A stretch of 64,000 bases of DNA from Gammaproteobacteria bacterium (GCA_018067045.1 JAGPVL010000009.1:60323-124322); one strand, 5' to 3'. Shown: positions 17,190-26,091, numbered from the stretch's first letter. A program made the numbers and translations. Notes: generated from the sequence alone by a model not told the origin.

Positions 17190-17609
17190 CTAGCCTAGAT
17201 CGCACGCTCTACGCATATCTTTCAACGCACCCAGCACCTGACCGCGCGTTAGCATGCCCACGAGACGACCGCTTTCATCAACGACGGGATAAATTTTGGG
17301 TTTCTGCTTTACCATCATCTCTGCGACGTCCATTAACGCATCGTCGGGCCGCACCGATAACACGTCAGCGTGCATAACGTCGTCCACGGTGGGTGAGCCT
17401 TCGCAGTGGTAGCTCGACACAATCAAGCTGCGCAAGCAGTCTTGCTCGGACAAGAAACCCACTACGCGCTCGTTGCCATCAACAATCGGCAAACCGGTTA
17501 CTTTTAACTTAAGCAGCAAATCGACTGCCTCGGTTAAGTCTGTGCCCGCGCGTAATGCAGAGGGGTGCTTAGCCATTACGTCTTTAACTTTTTCTGCTTC
17601 CGCTGTCAT
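17190..17609 (-). CDS. Two-CBS-domain protein
   Basis: This 139-residue protein consists of a CBS pair: domain 1 about 8-65 with GLPIVDGNERVVGFLSEQD, and domain 2 about 72-132 with IYPVVDESGRLVGMLTRGQVL. Stand-alone CBS pairs usually bind adenosine nucleotides and act as energy or ion sensors. No effector domain is attached. ATG 17609 has AAGGAAGGAG upstream. It lies about 90 bases after the peroxiredoxin-glutaredoxin gene on the same strand and may be co-transcribed with it. Confidence 0.85.
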   Translation of the reverse strand: MTAEAEKVKDVMAKHPSALRAGTDLTEAVDLLLKLKVTGLPIVDGNERVVGFLSEQDCLRSLIVSSYHCEGSPTVDDVMHADVLSVRPDDALMDVAEMMVKQKPKIYPVVDESGRLVGMLTRGQVLGALKDMRRACDLG

Positions 17610-17697
17610 GGGTACTCCTTCCTTAGCGTGTACGGTGTGCCGGTGCGCTCCGCAGGGTGTGCAGCTCGGGCTATCATACCCGAGCTGCCGACTTGCG

Positions 17698-18435
17698 TTA
17701 GGCTTTCGCCAACCAAGCTTCTAGCTCGTCTGCGCCACCAATGTGCTGACCTTCAATATACACCTGTGGCGTAGTGCCGCGGCCAGTAATTGCAGCCAAG
17801 CTGCTATAACTTAAGCCATGGCCATTTAGTTCTATCTCTTCAAAGCGGTAGCCTTTGTCGCGCAGCGCTTTTTTAGCGCGGCCGCAATGCGGGCAACCAG
17901 GCTTGGTGAATAACGAAACGCGCTTAGGTGTTTCGGCTTCGGCGTTAATGTAATTAAGCATAGTGTCAGCGTCGGAGACCTCAAACGGGTCGCCAGGCTT
18001 CTCTGGCTCAATGAACATTTTCTCGATCACGCCGTCCCGCACCAACATGGAATAGCGCCAGCTACGTTTGCCGAAGCCAATGTCTTGCTTGTCCACAAGC
18101 ATGCCAACTTTATCGCTAAATTCACCGTTGCCGTCAGGGATAAAGCGAATATTCTCCGCGTGCTGGTCTGCGGACCATGCGTTCATCACGAACGCGTCAT
18201 TCACCGATAGGCAGACAATGTCGTCTATACCGTTTTGCTTAAATACAGGCGCTAATTCGTTATAGCGCGGCAAGTGGGTGGATGAGCAAGTCGGTGTAAA
18301 AGCGCCCGGCAGCGCAAACACCACAACGTTCTTACCTTTAAACAGCTCACTTGTGGTGATGTCGACCCAGCTTTCGCCAACTCGCGAACGGAATGTAACG
18401 TCTGGAATGGGCTGGCCTTCGCTATTCTTCAACAT
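17698..18435 (-). CDS. Peroxiredoxin-glutaredoxin fusion (Prx5-Grx hybrid)
   Basis: This 245-residue fusion has a Prx5-type peroxiredoxin domain (about 1-160) with the peroxidatic Cys in PGAFTPTCSSTHLP, and a C-terminal glutaredoxin domain (about 170-245) with active site CPHC and GRGTTPQVYI. Hybrid enzymes of this kind reduce hydrogen peroxide and alkyl peroxides with glutathione, the glutaredoxin domain recycling the peroxidatic Cys. ATG 18435 with AAGGAG eight bases upstream is preferred over a TTG at 18441. Cytosolic. No OxyR gene is beside it, and the upstream region has an inverted repeat at 18583-18607. Confidence 0.92.
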   Translation of the reverse strand: MLKNSEGQPIPDVTFRSRVGESWVDITTSELFKGKNVVVFALPGAFTPTCSSTHLPRYNELAPVFKQNGIDDIVCLSVNDAFVMNAWSADQHAENIRFIPDGNGEFSDKVGMLVDKQDIGFGKRSWRYSMLVRDGVIEKMFIEPEKPGDPFEVSDADTMLNYINAEAETPKRVSLFTKPGCPHCGRAKKALRDKGYRFEEIELNGHGLSYSSLAAITGRGTTPQVYIEGQHIGGADELEAWLAKA

Positions 18436-18815
18436 ACTCAATGCTCCTTTAGTGCATAGATGAGTGCATTCGTGCTTATGTTCAACGAAGCCATTGTCAG
18501 CGATGCAGAATGATAAATAAAATCGATTAAATGCATGCTAGCGATAGTCAGTGGCTACCGAAATCCCTTTGCCGCCTCATCAACGCAAGTCAGAGCCTGA
18601 CTTGCGTCTCTGTCGGCCCCTCTGGCCAAGCAATTTCTCCAAACCCCCATGGCCTACTTATCGCACGACTCGGCGCACAGATCACTCAAAACAACTCCCT
18701 GTATAATGCCTAAAGCATAATGCTAGAAGGCCATCCTGCTCGTATGGCCAACATTCAGTCATGATCAGAATGTCGGTACACTCGTCCGCCATTCCCGTAC
18801 CGTGAGAAAAGGTTC
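18436..18815. other. Divergent promoter region
   Basis: This region separates the peroxidase gene (minus) from the protease gene (plus). It should hold promoters for both. The only structure seen is the perfect inverted repeat at 18583-18607. Confidence 0.4.
18583..18607. repeat. Perfect 11-bp inverted repeat
   Basis: The arms ACGCAAGTCAG and CTGACTTGCGT are separated by three bases. No T-run follows on either strand, so it is not a normal terminator. It may be an operator or RNA hairpin in the region between the divergent peroxidase and protease genes. Confidence 0.5.
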
Positions 18816-20612
18816 ATGCGCCAGCCCGCCACCCTAGTCACGCTTGCCTTATTCTTACTTGGCAGTCCCTTGACCAATATCGCCACAGCTGCGCCAAGCG
18901 CTAAAATTATTGGCGGCGACAACGCCACGATTGATGCCCCTTGGATGTCAGGCCTGCATAGCTATGATCCTGACGCGGGCACCTATTCAATACTCACGTT
19001 TTGCGGGGGCAGTCTGATAGCGCCTAGCTGGGTAGTGACCGCAGCACACTGCCTTGAAGGAGGCGTGACGGCCGAGACTTTGTTAGTACGCGTAGACAAT
19101 CCCGATCTTGGTCCTATTCATTCGCCGCCCATTCCGCCAGAAAATCAACCGCAGTACTTTGTTGACGTCATGACAGTGCACCCAAGTTATACCAATTTCT
19201 TGAACGGCTTTGATATTGCGCTACTGAAACTCGACACGCCATCTTCCGCGACGCCCATAAGCATTGCAGACCAAACATTAATGAATCAGCTCAATATCAA
19301 TGGCAACACCACTAATGCCGTAGATATTTTGGGCTGGGGCGTTTACGACGGTGACGGCACGCCTTTTAGTCCAGACCAAGCAGCCAACGGTCCGCGGCCT
19401 CGCTTGTTACAGCAAGCCACTCTCGATTTTTTACCGCTTAGTAATTATCGCGGCGACGACATTCCTGCAAACGTTGTCCTAGCGCAAAAACGAGTACCTC
19501 GGCTCGATCAACCCAACGGCGTTGATACTTGTTTCGGAGACAGTGGCGGACCATTACTTGTACCGGCTGATCGCACTATCGGCACACTGACTCGCAATAT
19601 TGCCCAACTCGTTGGCATTACGAGTTTTGGCAACAGTCAATGCAATAGCACAAATGAATCCGGCGCCTATACACGCGCTGCCAGCTATACCGATTGGATT
19701 GAATTGGCGACTGCCGACGCCGGCGATCCCCTCAGCGACTTGCGCGTTCGGCTTAATGGTGACTACCACGACATCTTGCCAGACAGCGATACGGTTTTTT
19801 CTGTGACGGTGTTTAACGACAGCAGTCGTAACGACGTCGCCAATTTTTCGCTCACACTGCAAACGGACTCCAACGACAGCAGTCTTGAGCCCAGCAGCGA
19901 TATATCATTAGCGTGCACACCATCCGGTTTATCCACTCTTAACTGCACCTCAACTGCCGCGCTGAACGCCCTCAGTGAAATCACCTATCAATTTACTGTA
20001 AACGAACAACAAGGTGATCCACGCGCGGCCAATGTGAAGGCCGACATCACCGCGCAAGAAAAAGATGACTATCGCCTTGCTAACAACAGCGATACATTTT
20101 CCATTAACTATACCGACGGCCCAGACGTTGGCATTAACATAGAAAACATCAACATGCTTTATGGCAAGTTCGATATTATTGTCCGCAATAGATCTGACTT
20201 CTTTGCGGCCAATAATGTGTCTGTAACGTTCACATCAGATGTTGCACTCGAGTGGAACGACACAAGCGAGTGCGCAGCCACATCTGATTTTAGCGTAACC
20301 TGCATAACGTCTACGCTGGCACCACTTGCTGAAATCAATCGGACCATTACTTTGCCCGCAAATACTTCATTGAATCTAAACTACGAAATCGACGTTAGCG
20401 TGACTCATGATGGACCAGACAACAACGGCGTTAATGACAGCGACGACGCAACTATTATCGTGCTGCCATCAAACCAAAGGCCAACATCTTTTGTCGCCAG
20501 TAGCAGTTCAGGGGGCGGTAGCGCGGCATGGCTGGTACTAGTAATAACAACTCTTCTGACAAGCGCAGGATTCTCCCGCTTGCACCGCCAGTCGGCGCTC
20601 TTGAAAAGCTAG
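18816..20612 (+). CDS. Trypsin-like serine protease with GlyGly-CTERM sorting signal
   Basis: This 598-residue exported protein has a signal peptide (about 1-25) and an S1 trypsin domain (about 31-300) beginning IIGGDNATID. The catalytic triad is visible in TAAHC, FDIALLKL and CFGDSGGPLL. Two or more beta-sandwich repeats (about 310-550) follow. The C-terminus has SSSGGGSAAWLVLVITTLL followed by Arg/His, a GlyGly-CTERM anchor of the type cut by rhombosortase and seen on type II secretion substrates. It is therefore likely exposed at the cell surface or secreted. No rhombosortase is in the window. ATG 18816 follows GAGAAAAGG. Confidence 0.88.
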   Translation: MRQPATLVTLALFLLGSPLTNIATAAPSAKIIGGDNATIDAPWMSGLHSYDPDAGTYSILTFCGGSLIAPSWVVTAAHCLEGGVTAETLLVRVDNPDLGPIHSPPIPPENQPQYFVDVMTVHPSYTNFLNGFDIALLKLDTPSSATPISIADQTLMNQLNINGNTTNAVDILGWGVYDGDGTPFSPDQAANGPRPRLLQQATLDFLPLSNYRGDDIPANVVLAQKRVPRLDQPNGVDTCFGDSGGPLLVPADRTIGTLTRNIAQLVGITSFGNSQCNSTNESGAYTRAASYTDWIELATADAGDPLSDLRVRLNGDYHDILPDSDTVFSVTVFNDSSRNDVANFSLTLQTDSNDSSLEPSSDISLACTPSGLSTLNCTSTAALNALSEITYQFTVNEQQGDPRAANVKADITAQEKDDYRLANNSDTFSINYTDGPDVGINIENINMLYGKFDIIVRNRSDFFAANNVSVTFTSDVALEWNDTSECAATSDFSVTCITSTLAPLAEINRTITLPANTSLNLNYEIDVSVTHDGPDNNGVNDSDDATIIVLPSNQRPTSFVASSSSGGGSAAWLVLVITTLLTSAGFSRLHRQSALLKS

Positions 20613-20648
20613 TTGCAAACCCAACCTCCGCGCGTCAGGCTTACCGAC

Positions 20649-21320
20649 ATGAAAACATCGAATAATAATACGCTACCGCCGCACACCCTCGACGACATTC
20701 TCAGCACTTGGACACACGGCATTGCCGCGATGTTGAGCGTTATTGGCGCCATTGTTTTAATCGTGGGCGCCAGCCGCCTTGGCGACACATGGAAAGTGAT
20801 CAGCTTTAGCATATTTGGCGCCAGCTTAGTGTTGCTTTATCTTGCCTCAACGCTTTATCACAACAGCAAGAATCCGCGCTTGCGCAGTATTTATAAAATG
20901 ATCGACCACTGTGCGATTTTTTGTTTAATCGCCGGAACCTATACTCCCTTTTTATTAGTCAACCTACGCGACTCTGTTGGCTGGACGTTGTTTGCTGTGA
21001 TCTGGGGGCTGGCGCTAACCGGCGTTATACTGAAATTGAAATTTCGCAACCGCTACAAGATGGCACGAGTCGGTATTTACGTGGTGATGGGTTGGTTAAT
21101 TTTATTCGCCTCGACAGCACTAACGGAAAGCTTAAGCGAACTGGCCTGGAGCCTCACTTTAGCGGGCGGCATTACTTATACCGCCGGCGTTGTGTTTTAT
21201 CTGTTCCAACGTCTGCCACTAAACCACTCGGTTTGGCACCTATTTGTGATGGCCGGCAGCGCCTGCCATTTCTTTGCCGTGTACTACGGCGTTCTGCCAT
21301 TTGGCATCGTCTCTCAATAA
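20649..21320 (+). CDS. Hemolysin III / TrhA family membrane protein
   Basis: This 223-residue integral membrane protein has seven hydrophobic segments and conserved residues of the HlyIII/PAQR-like family: TWTHGIAAMLS, STLYHNSKNPRLRSIYKMIDH, and HSVWHLFVMAGSACHFFAV. The His and Asp residues in these segments match the predicted zinc site. Members of the family include TrhA, linked to membrane homeostasis; haemolytic activity is not implied. ATG 20649 is chosen over a TTG at 20613. It begins 36 bases after the protease gene on the same strand. Confidence 0.9.
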   Translation: MKTSNNNTLPPHTLDDILSTWTHGIAAMLSVIGAIVLIVGASRLGDTWKVISFSIFGASLVLLYLASTLYHNSKNPRLRSIYKMIDHCAIFCLIAGTYTPFLLVNLRDSVGWTLFAVIWGLALTGVILKLKFRNRYKMARVGIYVVMGWLILFASTALTESLSELAWSLTLAGGITYTAGVVFYLFQRLPLNHSVWHLFVMAGSACHFFAVYYGVLPFGIVSQ

Positions 21321-21340
21321 ATATCTCGCCTTTTTCCAGA

Positions 21341-21410
21341 ACCTTGCAAGCAGGCTTCTACAAGGCAGTAGGGATTGAGACATTTGTAGCAGCCTCCTGC
21401 AAAGAAGCCT
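21341..21410. repeat. REP-like repeat, degenerate
   Basis: This segment contains GCAAGCAGGCTTCTACAA and, inverted, TTTGTAGCAGCCTCCTGC. It is a decayed copy of the repeat family seen at 25388-25603, 32247-32840 and 63801-64000. It lies between convergent genes, the usual place for REP-type elements. Confidence 0.6.
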
Positions 21411-21421
21411 AACGCGAATTA

Positions 21422-22297
21422 TTACAGAACATTCAAAGGCACCTTCAGATACACAGTGCCGTTATCTTCTGCCGGCGGAAAACTCCCGCCCCGCACATTT
21501 ACTTGTACGGACGGTATGATGAGGCGAGGCGCACCCAATGTGGCATCGCGGGCCTCTCGCATGGTAACGAAGTCGCCCTCACTCACACCCGTATGCACAT
21601 GAATATTCTCTGCGCGCTGCGCCTTCACCGTAGTTTGCGATTCATGATTTCTAGCGTCACCAGGATAATCATGACAAACAAATATTCGTGTCTGCTCCGA
21701 CAACGCCAATAAATTTTCTATCGAGCGATACAAGGTCGCGGCATCACCACCGGGAAAATCGCAACGCGCCGTACCGACATCTGGCATAAATAGGGTGTCG
21801 CCAACAAACAGCGCATCATCAAATCGATAGGCCACATCTGCTGGCGTGTGCCCAGGCGAATACATCACCGTAGCGGTTAACTCTCCGACAGAAAACGTCT
21901 CGCCGTCAGAAAATAAGTGATCAAACTGACTGCCATCGCTAAGAAAACTCTTCTCGAAATTAAAGAGCACGCGAAATATTTTCTGAACTTCACAGATGTT
22001 TTCACCGATGGCAATCTTGCCACCTAGCTGATGACGAATATGTGGCGCAGCAGAAAGATGATCAGCGTGAGCGTGGGTTTCCAGTATCCAATCAAGCGTA
22101 AGGCCATGCTTGCGGACAAAATCGATAATCTTCTCGGCACTTTCTGTGCTCGTCCTACCGGACTTAGGCTCAAAATTCAGCACAGGATCAATCACCGCCG
22201 CGTGACCGCCTTCGTGGTCATACACCACATAGGAGAAGGTTTCCGAATCCTGATCGAGAAAGGCCTGGACGTTAGGCCGCTGGGCATTGCTAAGCAT
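21422..22297 (-). CDS. blh: Blh-type persulfide dioxygenase (metallo-beta-lactamase fold)
   Basis: This 291-residue MBL-fold enzyme has the metal motif ETHAHADH, then SPGHTPAD, LFVGDTLF and FVCHDYPG, the pattern of ETHE1/Blh persulfide dioxygenases, which oxidise glutathione persulfide to sulfite with oxygen. It is transcribed divergently from a BigR-type repressor gene, and the shared 85-base spacer holds an AT-rich inverted repeat. In Xylella and Agrobacterium the bigR operon includes blh and YeeE and is induced by hydrogen sulfide, so the same control is expected here. ATG 22297 with AAGGTAG upstream. The C-terminus carries the VNVRGG(S/N) segment common in Blh. Confidence 0.88.
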   Translation of the reverse strand: MLSNAQRPNVQAFLDQDSETFSYVVYDHEGGHAAVIDPVLNFEPKSGRTSTESAEKIIDFVRKHGLTLDWILETHAHADHLSAAPHIRHQLGGKIAIGENICEVQKIFRVLFNFEKSFLSDGSQFDHLFSDGETFSVGELTATVMYSPGHTPADVAYRFDDALFVGDTLFMPDVGTARCDFPGGDAATLYRSIENLLALSEQTRIFVCHDYPGDARNHESQTTVKAQRAENIHVHTGVSEGDFVTMREARDATLGAPRLIIPSVQVNVRGGSFPPAEDNGTVYLKVPLNVL

Positions 22298-22321
22298 TAA
22301 TAGCTACCTTATAACGATATA

Positions 22322-22359
22322 CTTGATTACATAATATATATTAATATAATATTATCAAG
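22322..22359. promoter_or_regulatory. AT-rich inverted repeat, candidate BigR operator
   Basis: CTTGAT and ATCAAG form the outer arms, 26 bases apart, around an AT-only centre containing AATATATATT. It is placed midway between blh (minus) and bigR (plus). BigR binds an AT-rich palindrome in a similar position in other species, so autoregulation is likely, but the binding is inferred. Confidence 0.6.
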
Positions 22360-22382
22360 CAACATTACCGAGAGACCAGAAG

Positions 22383-22694
22383 ATGGCGCAGACTGAAATG
22401 AAACCTGAGGCGATGCGTGCCGCCGCGAGTCAGGCCAGCGGACTAATGCGCGCCCTTGGCAACGAAGACCGGCTTATGCTGCTGTGTCAGCTTAGTCAGG
22501 GCGAAGCATGTGTTAGCGACCTTGAGCAGGCGTGCTTGATATTCCAACCATCGCTATCGCAGCACCTTGGTGTCTTGCGGCGCGAAGGGCTGGTCGAAAC
22601 ACGCCGTGCCGGCAAACATATTTATTACCGGGTCGCCAACGACGATGCACTCGCCGTTCTGCAAACACTCTATGAACGATTCTGCCCACAGTGA
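22383..22694 (+). CDS. bigR: ArsR-family persulfide-sensing repressor (BigR/SqrR-like)
   Basis: This 103-residue winged-helix regulator shows GNEDRLMLLCQLSQG and the recognition helix region QPSLSQHLGVLRREGLV. Two Cys sit where BigR and SqrR form their disulfide or polysulfide bridge: one in EACVSDLE (about 39) and one in RFCPQ at the C-terminus (about 101). A third Cys is nearby. It should release DNA when persulfide accumulates. Gene order bigR-YeeE-YeeE-SulP with blh divergent supports this. ATG 22383. Confidence 0.85.
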   Translation: MAQTEMKPEAMRAAASQASGLMRALGNEDRLMLLCQLSQGEACVSDLEQACLIFQPSLSQHLGVLRREGLVETRRAGKHIYYRVANDDALAVLQTLYERFCPQ

Positions 22695-22704
22695 GGCAAT
22701 CAAG

Positions 22705-23139
22705 ATGACTATCGATTGGTACGCCTTCACACCATGGACATCACTTGCCGGCGGCGCCCTGATCGGCCTCGCTGCCGCACTACTGCTGCTCTTTAATGGC
22801 CGTATCGCCGGCGTGAGCGGCATCGTTGGCGGACTACTACGCCCCGTAAAAAGCGACGCCCTGTGGCGCGCGGCCTTCGTACTCGGCATGGTCGCGGCGC
22901 CGCTAACGTGGCAAATTGGCGCCGCTTTACCTGCCATCAGTATTGATAGCGACTACCCCCTGCTCATTCTTGCTGGCGTCATTGTTGGCATCAGCACCCG
23001 CTACGGTTCGGGCTGCACCAGCGGACACGGCGTTTGCGGCATCTCGCGACTATCACCGCGTTCCACTATCGCGACGCTCGCGTTTATGAGCAGCGGATTC
23101 GTGACGGTCTTTCTTATTCGTCACGTCATTGGAGGCTAG
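22705..23139 (+). CDS. YeeE/YedE-family membrane protein, first half
   Basis: This 144-residue protein has four or five membrane helices and the conserved YGSGCTSGHGVCGISRLSPRS stretch (Cys and His) of the YeeE/YedE (DUF395) family, transporters of thiosulfate or other reduced sulfur compounds. ATG 22705 has GTGAGG upstream; an ATG at 22672 overlapping bigR by 23 bases is possible. The next gene supplies the matching second half, so the two probably form one channel. Confidence 0.85.
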   Translation: MTIDWYAFTPWTSLAGGALIGLAAALLLLFNGRIAGVSGIVGGLLRPVKSDALWRAAFVLGMVAAPLTWQIGAALPAISIDSDYPLLILAGVIVGISTRYGSGCTSGHGVCGISRLSPRSTIATLAFMSSGFVTVFLIRHVIGG

Positions 23140-23143
23140 GTAT

Positions 23144-23593
23144 ATGCAACGTCACCATTTCGCCGCCCTCTTCAGTGGGTTAATTTTCGGTTTCGGACTG
23201 CTGCTATCTGGCATGGCAAATCCAACGAAGGTCCTCAGCTTTCTCGATCTTGCCGGTGCATGGGATCCGAGCCTGATATTGGTCATGGGCGGCGCAATCG
23301 CCGTCGGCCTGATCGCATTTGCGGTGGCTAAGCGCCGTCGTTATAGCTTTCTCGGCGAGCCCATACACTTACCGACAAAGCGTCGCCTCGACACGCGCCT
23401 CATTCTCGGCAGTCTCGGCTTTGGGATTGGTTGGGGACTGGCCGGATTCTGTCCCGGCCCCGCACTGGTTGCACTCGGCACTGGCGCACCCAAAGCGGTC
23501 GTTTTTACGCTCGCGATGCTGGCAGGCATGGCTATCTATGAAGGTTTAGAAAGCCATCTTGAATGCTCCCGCCAAGCAGAGAACAAGGTATGA
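23144..23593 (+). CDS. YeeE/YedE-like membrane protein, second half (DUF6691-like)
   Basis: This 149-residue protein has about four membrane helices, with GFGLLLSGMANPTKVLSFLDLAG at the start and WGLAGFCPGPALVALG near the end. Together with the preceding gene it makes the two-part YeeE system found beside bigR in several proteobacteria. ATG 23144 has GGAGG at good spacing, five bases after the previous stop. It overlaps the SulP gene by four bases (ATGA). Confidence 0.85.
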   Translation: MQRHHFAALFSGLIFGFGLLLSGMANPTKVLSFLDLAGAWDPSLILVMGGAIAVGLIAFAVAKRRRYSFLGEPIHLPTKRRLDTRLILGSLGFGIGWGLAGFCPGPALVALGTGAPKAVVFTLAMLAGMAIYEGLESHLECSRQAENKV

Positions 23594-25317
23594 GTCGCAC
23601 AACATCCGTACTCGCGGTGCTAACGCCGCCGTGGTGGCCGCACTACCACAAACACTATATTGGCAATGATTTGATCGCCGGCCTTATCGTTGCACTCATG
23701 CTTGTTCCGCAGGGACTGGCCTACGCGACTCTTGCCGGCATGCCGCCGCAGTATGGTTTGTATGCCAGTTTATTGCCGCTGCTCTTGTACGCCATGCTCG
23801 GCTCTAGTGCGGTGATGTCGGTGGGCCCAGTCGCCATCACCTCCTTATTATCAGCCAGTGCATTGGCGCCGCTGGCGTTAAGCGCTGGCGACTATCTATT
23901 AGCTGCCGCATTGCTTGCCTTTCTTTCTGGCGCCTTCCTTTTGTTGGCAGGCATTCTACGCCTCGGTGCATTGGCGCAATTGCTGAGCCACCCTGTCGTG
24001 AACGGATTTATCAGTGGCGCCGCTCTGCTCATTATTATTAGCCAACTAAACCCGTTGCTCGGCGCGTCGGCGCAAGGTGACAACACCATCACTTTGGTTC
24101 TTTCATTAATTGAATCAATACCACATATAAATCTCTTAGCCGCTTCACTCGGTGGCGCAACGCTGACTATTTTGCTGCTATCGCGAAAATATACTGAGCC
24201 GATGTTGATACGTGCGGGCATTCGCGCCAACGTCGCCCGCACCGCTCAACGGCTTGTGCCAATGCTGCTGCTATTACTGGGCGCATTACTGGTATTTATT
24301 TTTCATTGGCAAGATGCATTACGTGTCGTCGGCACGTTACCCGCTGGCATGCCGGTCTTTGCCATGCCTTCAATGAACAACGAATGGATCTCACAGCTGT
24401 GGCTTCCCGCTATTGTGATTGGCCTGCTCGGCTTCGTTGAAAGCATCTCCATTGCACAATCATTTTCTCAGAAATCCGCACAGACACCGACTGTGCGATT
24501 GGATGCGAACGCCGAACTTCGCGCACTCGGCGCCGCCAATATTGGCAGTTCCATTACCGGAGGCTTTCCAGTTACCGGCGGCTTCTCTCGAACCTTAGTG
24601 AATGCCGAAGCCGGTGCTCGAAGCCCGCTATCTGGTGTATTTTCAGCGGGCTTCGTCTTGCTCGCGCTTGTGTTCGCGACGGCGCTATTTTCATATCTGC
24701 CCATTTCTTTGCTTGCAGCCACGATTATTTCTGCAGCGATACAACTGGTGAAACCCTCCACCTTTCGTCACGCGTGGCGCTATGATCGTCGTGAAGGCGC
24801 CGCCATGCTCGGCACGGCGGCAGGCGTACTGATATTTGGTGTGGAAGTGGGTATTGCTGTCGGGGTTGCACTGTCGCTAATGACGTTAGTATGGCAATCA
24901 AGCCACCCCCATATCGCCGTAGTCGGCCGCATCGAGAATACCGAACACTTTCGTAATGTTTGCCGCCACAAAGTTGAAGTCAATAAGAACGTATTGATGC
25001 TTCGTATTGACGAAAATCTCTTCTTTGGCAACGCGGAAAGCGTTTCCAGCGAAGTACTCGCCGTCTACCGACAGCATCAAGACGCGACTGAACTGGTACT
25101 GATTATGTCGTCGGTTAGTCACATCGACGTCACCGCTATGGCAATGCTCGTAGATTTGATCGCAGCACTAAAAAGTAAAGGTGTGCGCCTGCATCTCGCG
25201 GAAGTGAAGGGGCCAGTGGAAGATCAGCTAAAAGATAGCGAGTTTTTCGAAAAACTAAGCGGCGAGATATTCATGACGGCTTTCCAGGCATTTGAGAAGT
25301 TTACGCACGTGCGGTGA
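23590..25317 (+). CDS. SulP-family anion transporter with STAS domain
   Basis: This 575-residue transporter has a SulP membrane core of about 10-12 helices (residues 25-425) with GLIVALMLVPQGLAYATLAG and the STAS regulatory domain (about 440-570) with VSHIDVTAMAMLVDLI. Because it lies in the persulfide-response operon it probably exports sulfite or another oxidised sulfur product, or imports sulfate; the substrate is not shown by sequence. The start overlaps the previous stop (ATGA at 23590), indicating translational coupling. Confidence 0.88.
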   Translation: MSRTTSVLAVLTPPWWPHYHKHYIGNDLIAGLIVALMLVPQGLAYATLAGMPPQYGLYASLLPLLLYAMLGSSAVMSVGPVAITSLLSASALAPLALSAGDYLLAAALLAFLSGAFLLLAGILRLGALAQLLSHPVVNGFISGAALLIIISQLNPLLGASAQGDNTITLVLSLIESIPHINLLAASLGGATLTILLLSRKYTEPMLIRAGIRANVARTAQRLVPMLLLLLGALLVFIFHWQDALRVVGTLPAGMPVFAMPSMNNEWISQLWLPAIVIGLLGFVESISIAQSFSQKSAQTPTVRLDANAELRALGAANIGSSITGGFPVTGGFSRTLVNAEAGARSPLSGVFSAGFVLLALVFATALFSYLPISLLAATIISAAIQLVKPSTFRHAWRYDRREGAAMLGTAAGVLIFGVEVGIAVGVALSLMTLVWQSSHPHIAVVGRIENTEHFRNVCRHKVEVNKNVLMLRIDENLFFGNAESVSSEVLAVYRQHQDATELVLIMSSVSHIDVTAMAMLVDLIAALKSKGVRLHLAEVKGPVEDQLKDSEFFEKLSGEIFMTAFQAFEKFTHVR

Positions 25318-25387
25318 AGTGAGTTTTTCCTCATTTTTTTGGGAAAACCGGTTTGCATGCAAGCAATGGACATAGAAGCAAGAAGAT

Positions 25388-25603
25388 TCGCCTGCAAGCA
25401 GCCTCCCACAAGGCTGACGTAGCTGCCGATGCTTTAATAGGCGCTTGCTTTGTAAGCAATAAACGCAGGAGAAAAGATACGCTTGTAAGCAAGCTTCCCG
25501 TAAGAAAACCTGGCACTACTTTGGCACTACCTTGTGGGAGCTTGCTTGCAAGCGATGGGCCTGAATAGAAAGGGCGCGCCTGCAAGCAGACTCCTACAAA
25601 GAA
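25388..25603. repeat. REP-like repeat cluster
   Basis: Several GC-rich units related to GGGAGSYTGCTTGCAGG occur in both orientations: 25388-25413 (minus), a degenerate one at 25470-25493, a good one at 25533-25557 (plus) and its inverted partner at 25577-25603. The last two form a large hairpin-like pair, like a BIME. The region between the SulP gene (plus) and the glutathione peroxidase gene (minus) is otherwise empty. Confidence 0.7.
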
Positions 25604-25611
25604 ATTTTACT

Positions 25612-26091
25612 TTAGAGCAATTTTGCCACGTCTTTTTCTAACGACTCCGGCGTATCCGTCGGCGCGTAGCGCTTCACAACGTCACCGTCTTTGTTAACCA
25701 GAAACTTCGTGAAGTTCCACTTAACGGCTTTGCTACCCAATAAACCCGGCGCCGCTTGCTTCAAATGTTGATACAGCGGATGCGCATCACTGCCGTTGAC
25801 GTCGATCTTGCTAAACATCTGGAAATCAACACCATAGTTCAGTTCGCAGAATTCACTGATCTGGCTCTCGTTGCCCTGCTCTTGCTTACCAAATTGATTG
25901 CACGGGAAGCCAAGAATTTGCAGGCCCTGATCTTTGTACTTTTCGTGTAGTGCTTGTAGGCCTTTGTACTGCGGCGTAAACCCGCACTTACTGGCGGTGT
26001 TCACAATTAGCAGCACTTTGCCGCGATATTGATCAAGATTCACATCTTGGCCGTTAATCGTTGGTGCGGAGAAATCATACACGCTGGTCAT
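25612..26091 (-). CDS. Glutathione peroxidase-family protein
   Basis: This 159-residue thiol peroxidase of the GPx family has NTASKCGFTPQYKGL with the peroxidatic Cys, LGFPCNQFGKQEQG with the conserved Gln and second Cys region, and WNFTKFLVN with catalytic Trp/Asn. It uses Cys, not selenocysteine. In bacteria such enzymes often work with thioredoxin more than glutathione. No signal peptide, so cytosolic. ATG 26091 has AAAGGAT upstream. Confidence 0.92.
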   Translation of the reverse strand: MTSVYDFSAPTINGQDVNLDQYRGKVLLIVNTASKCGFTPQYKGLQALHEKYKDQGLQILGFPCNQFGKQEQGNESQISEFCELNYGVDFQMFSKIDVNGSDAHPLYQHLKQAAPGLLGSKAVKWNFTKFLVNKDGDVVKRYAPTDTPESLEKDVAKLL

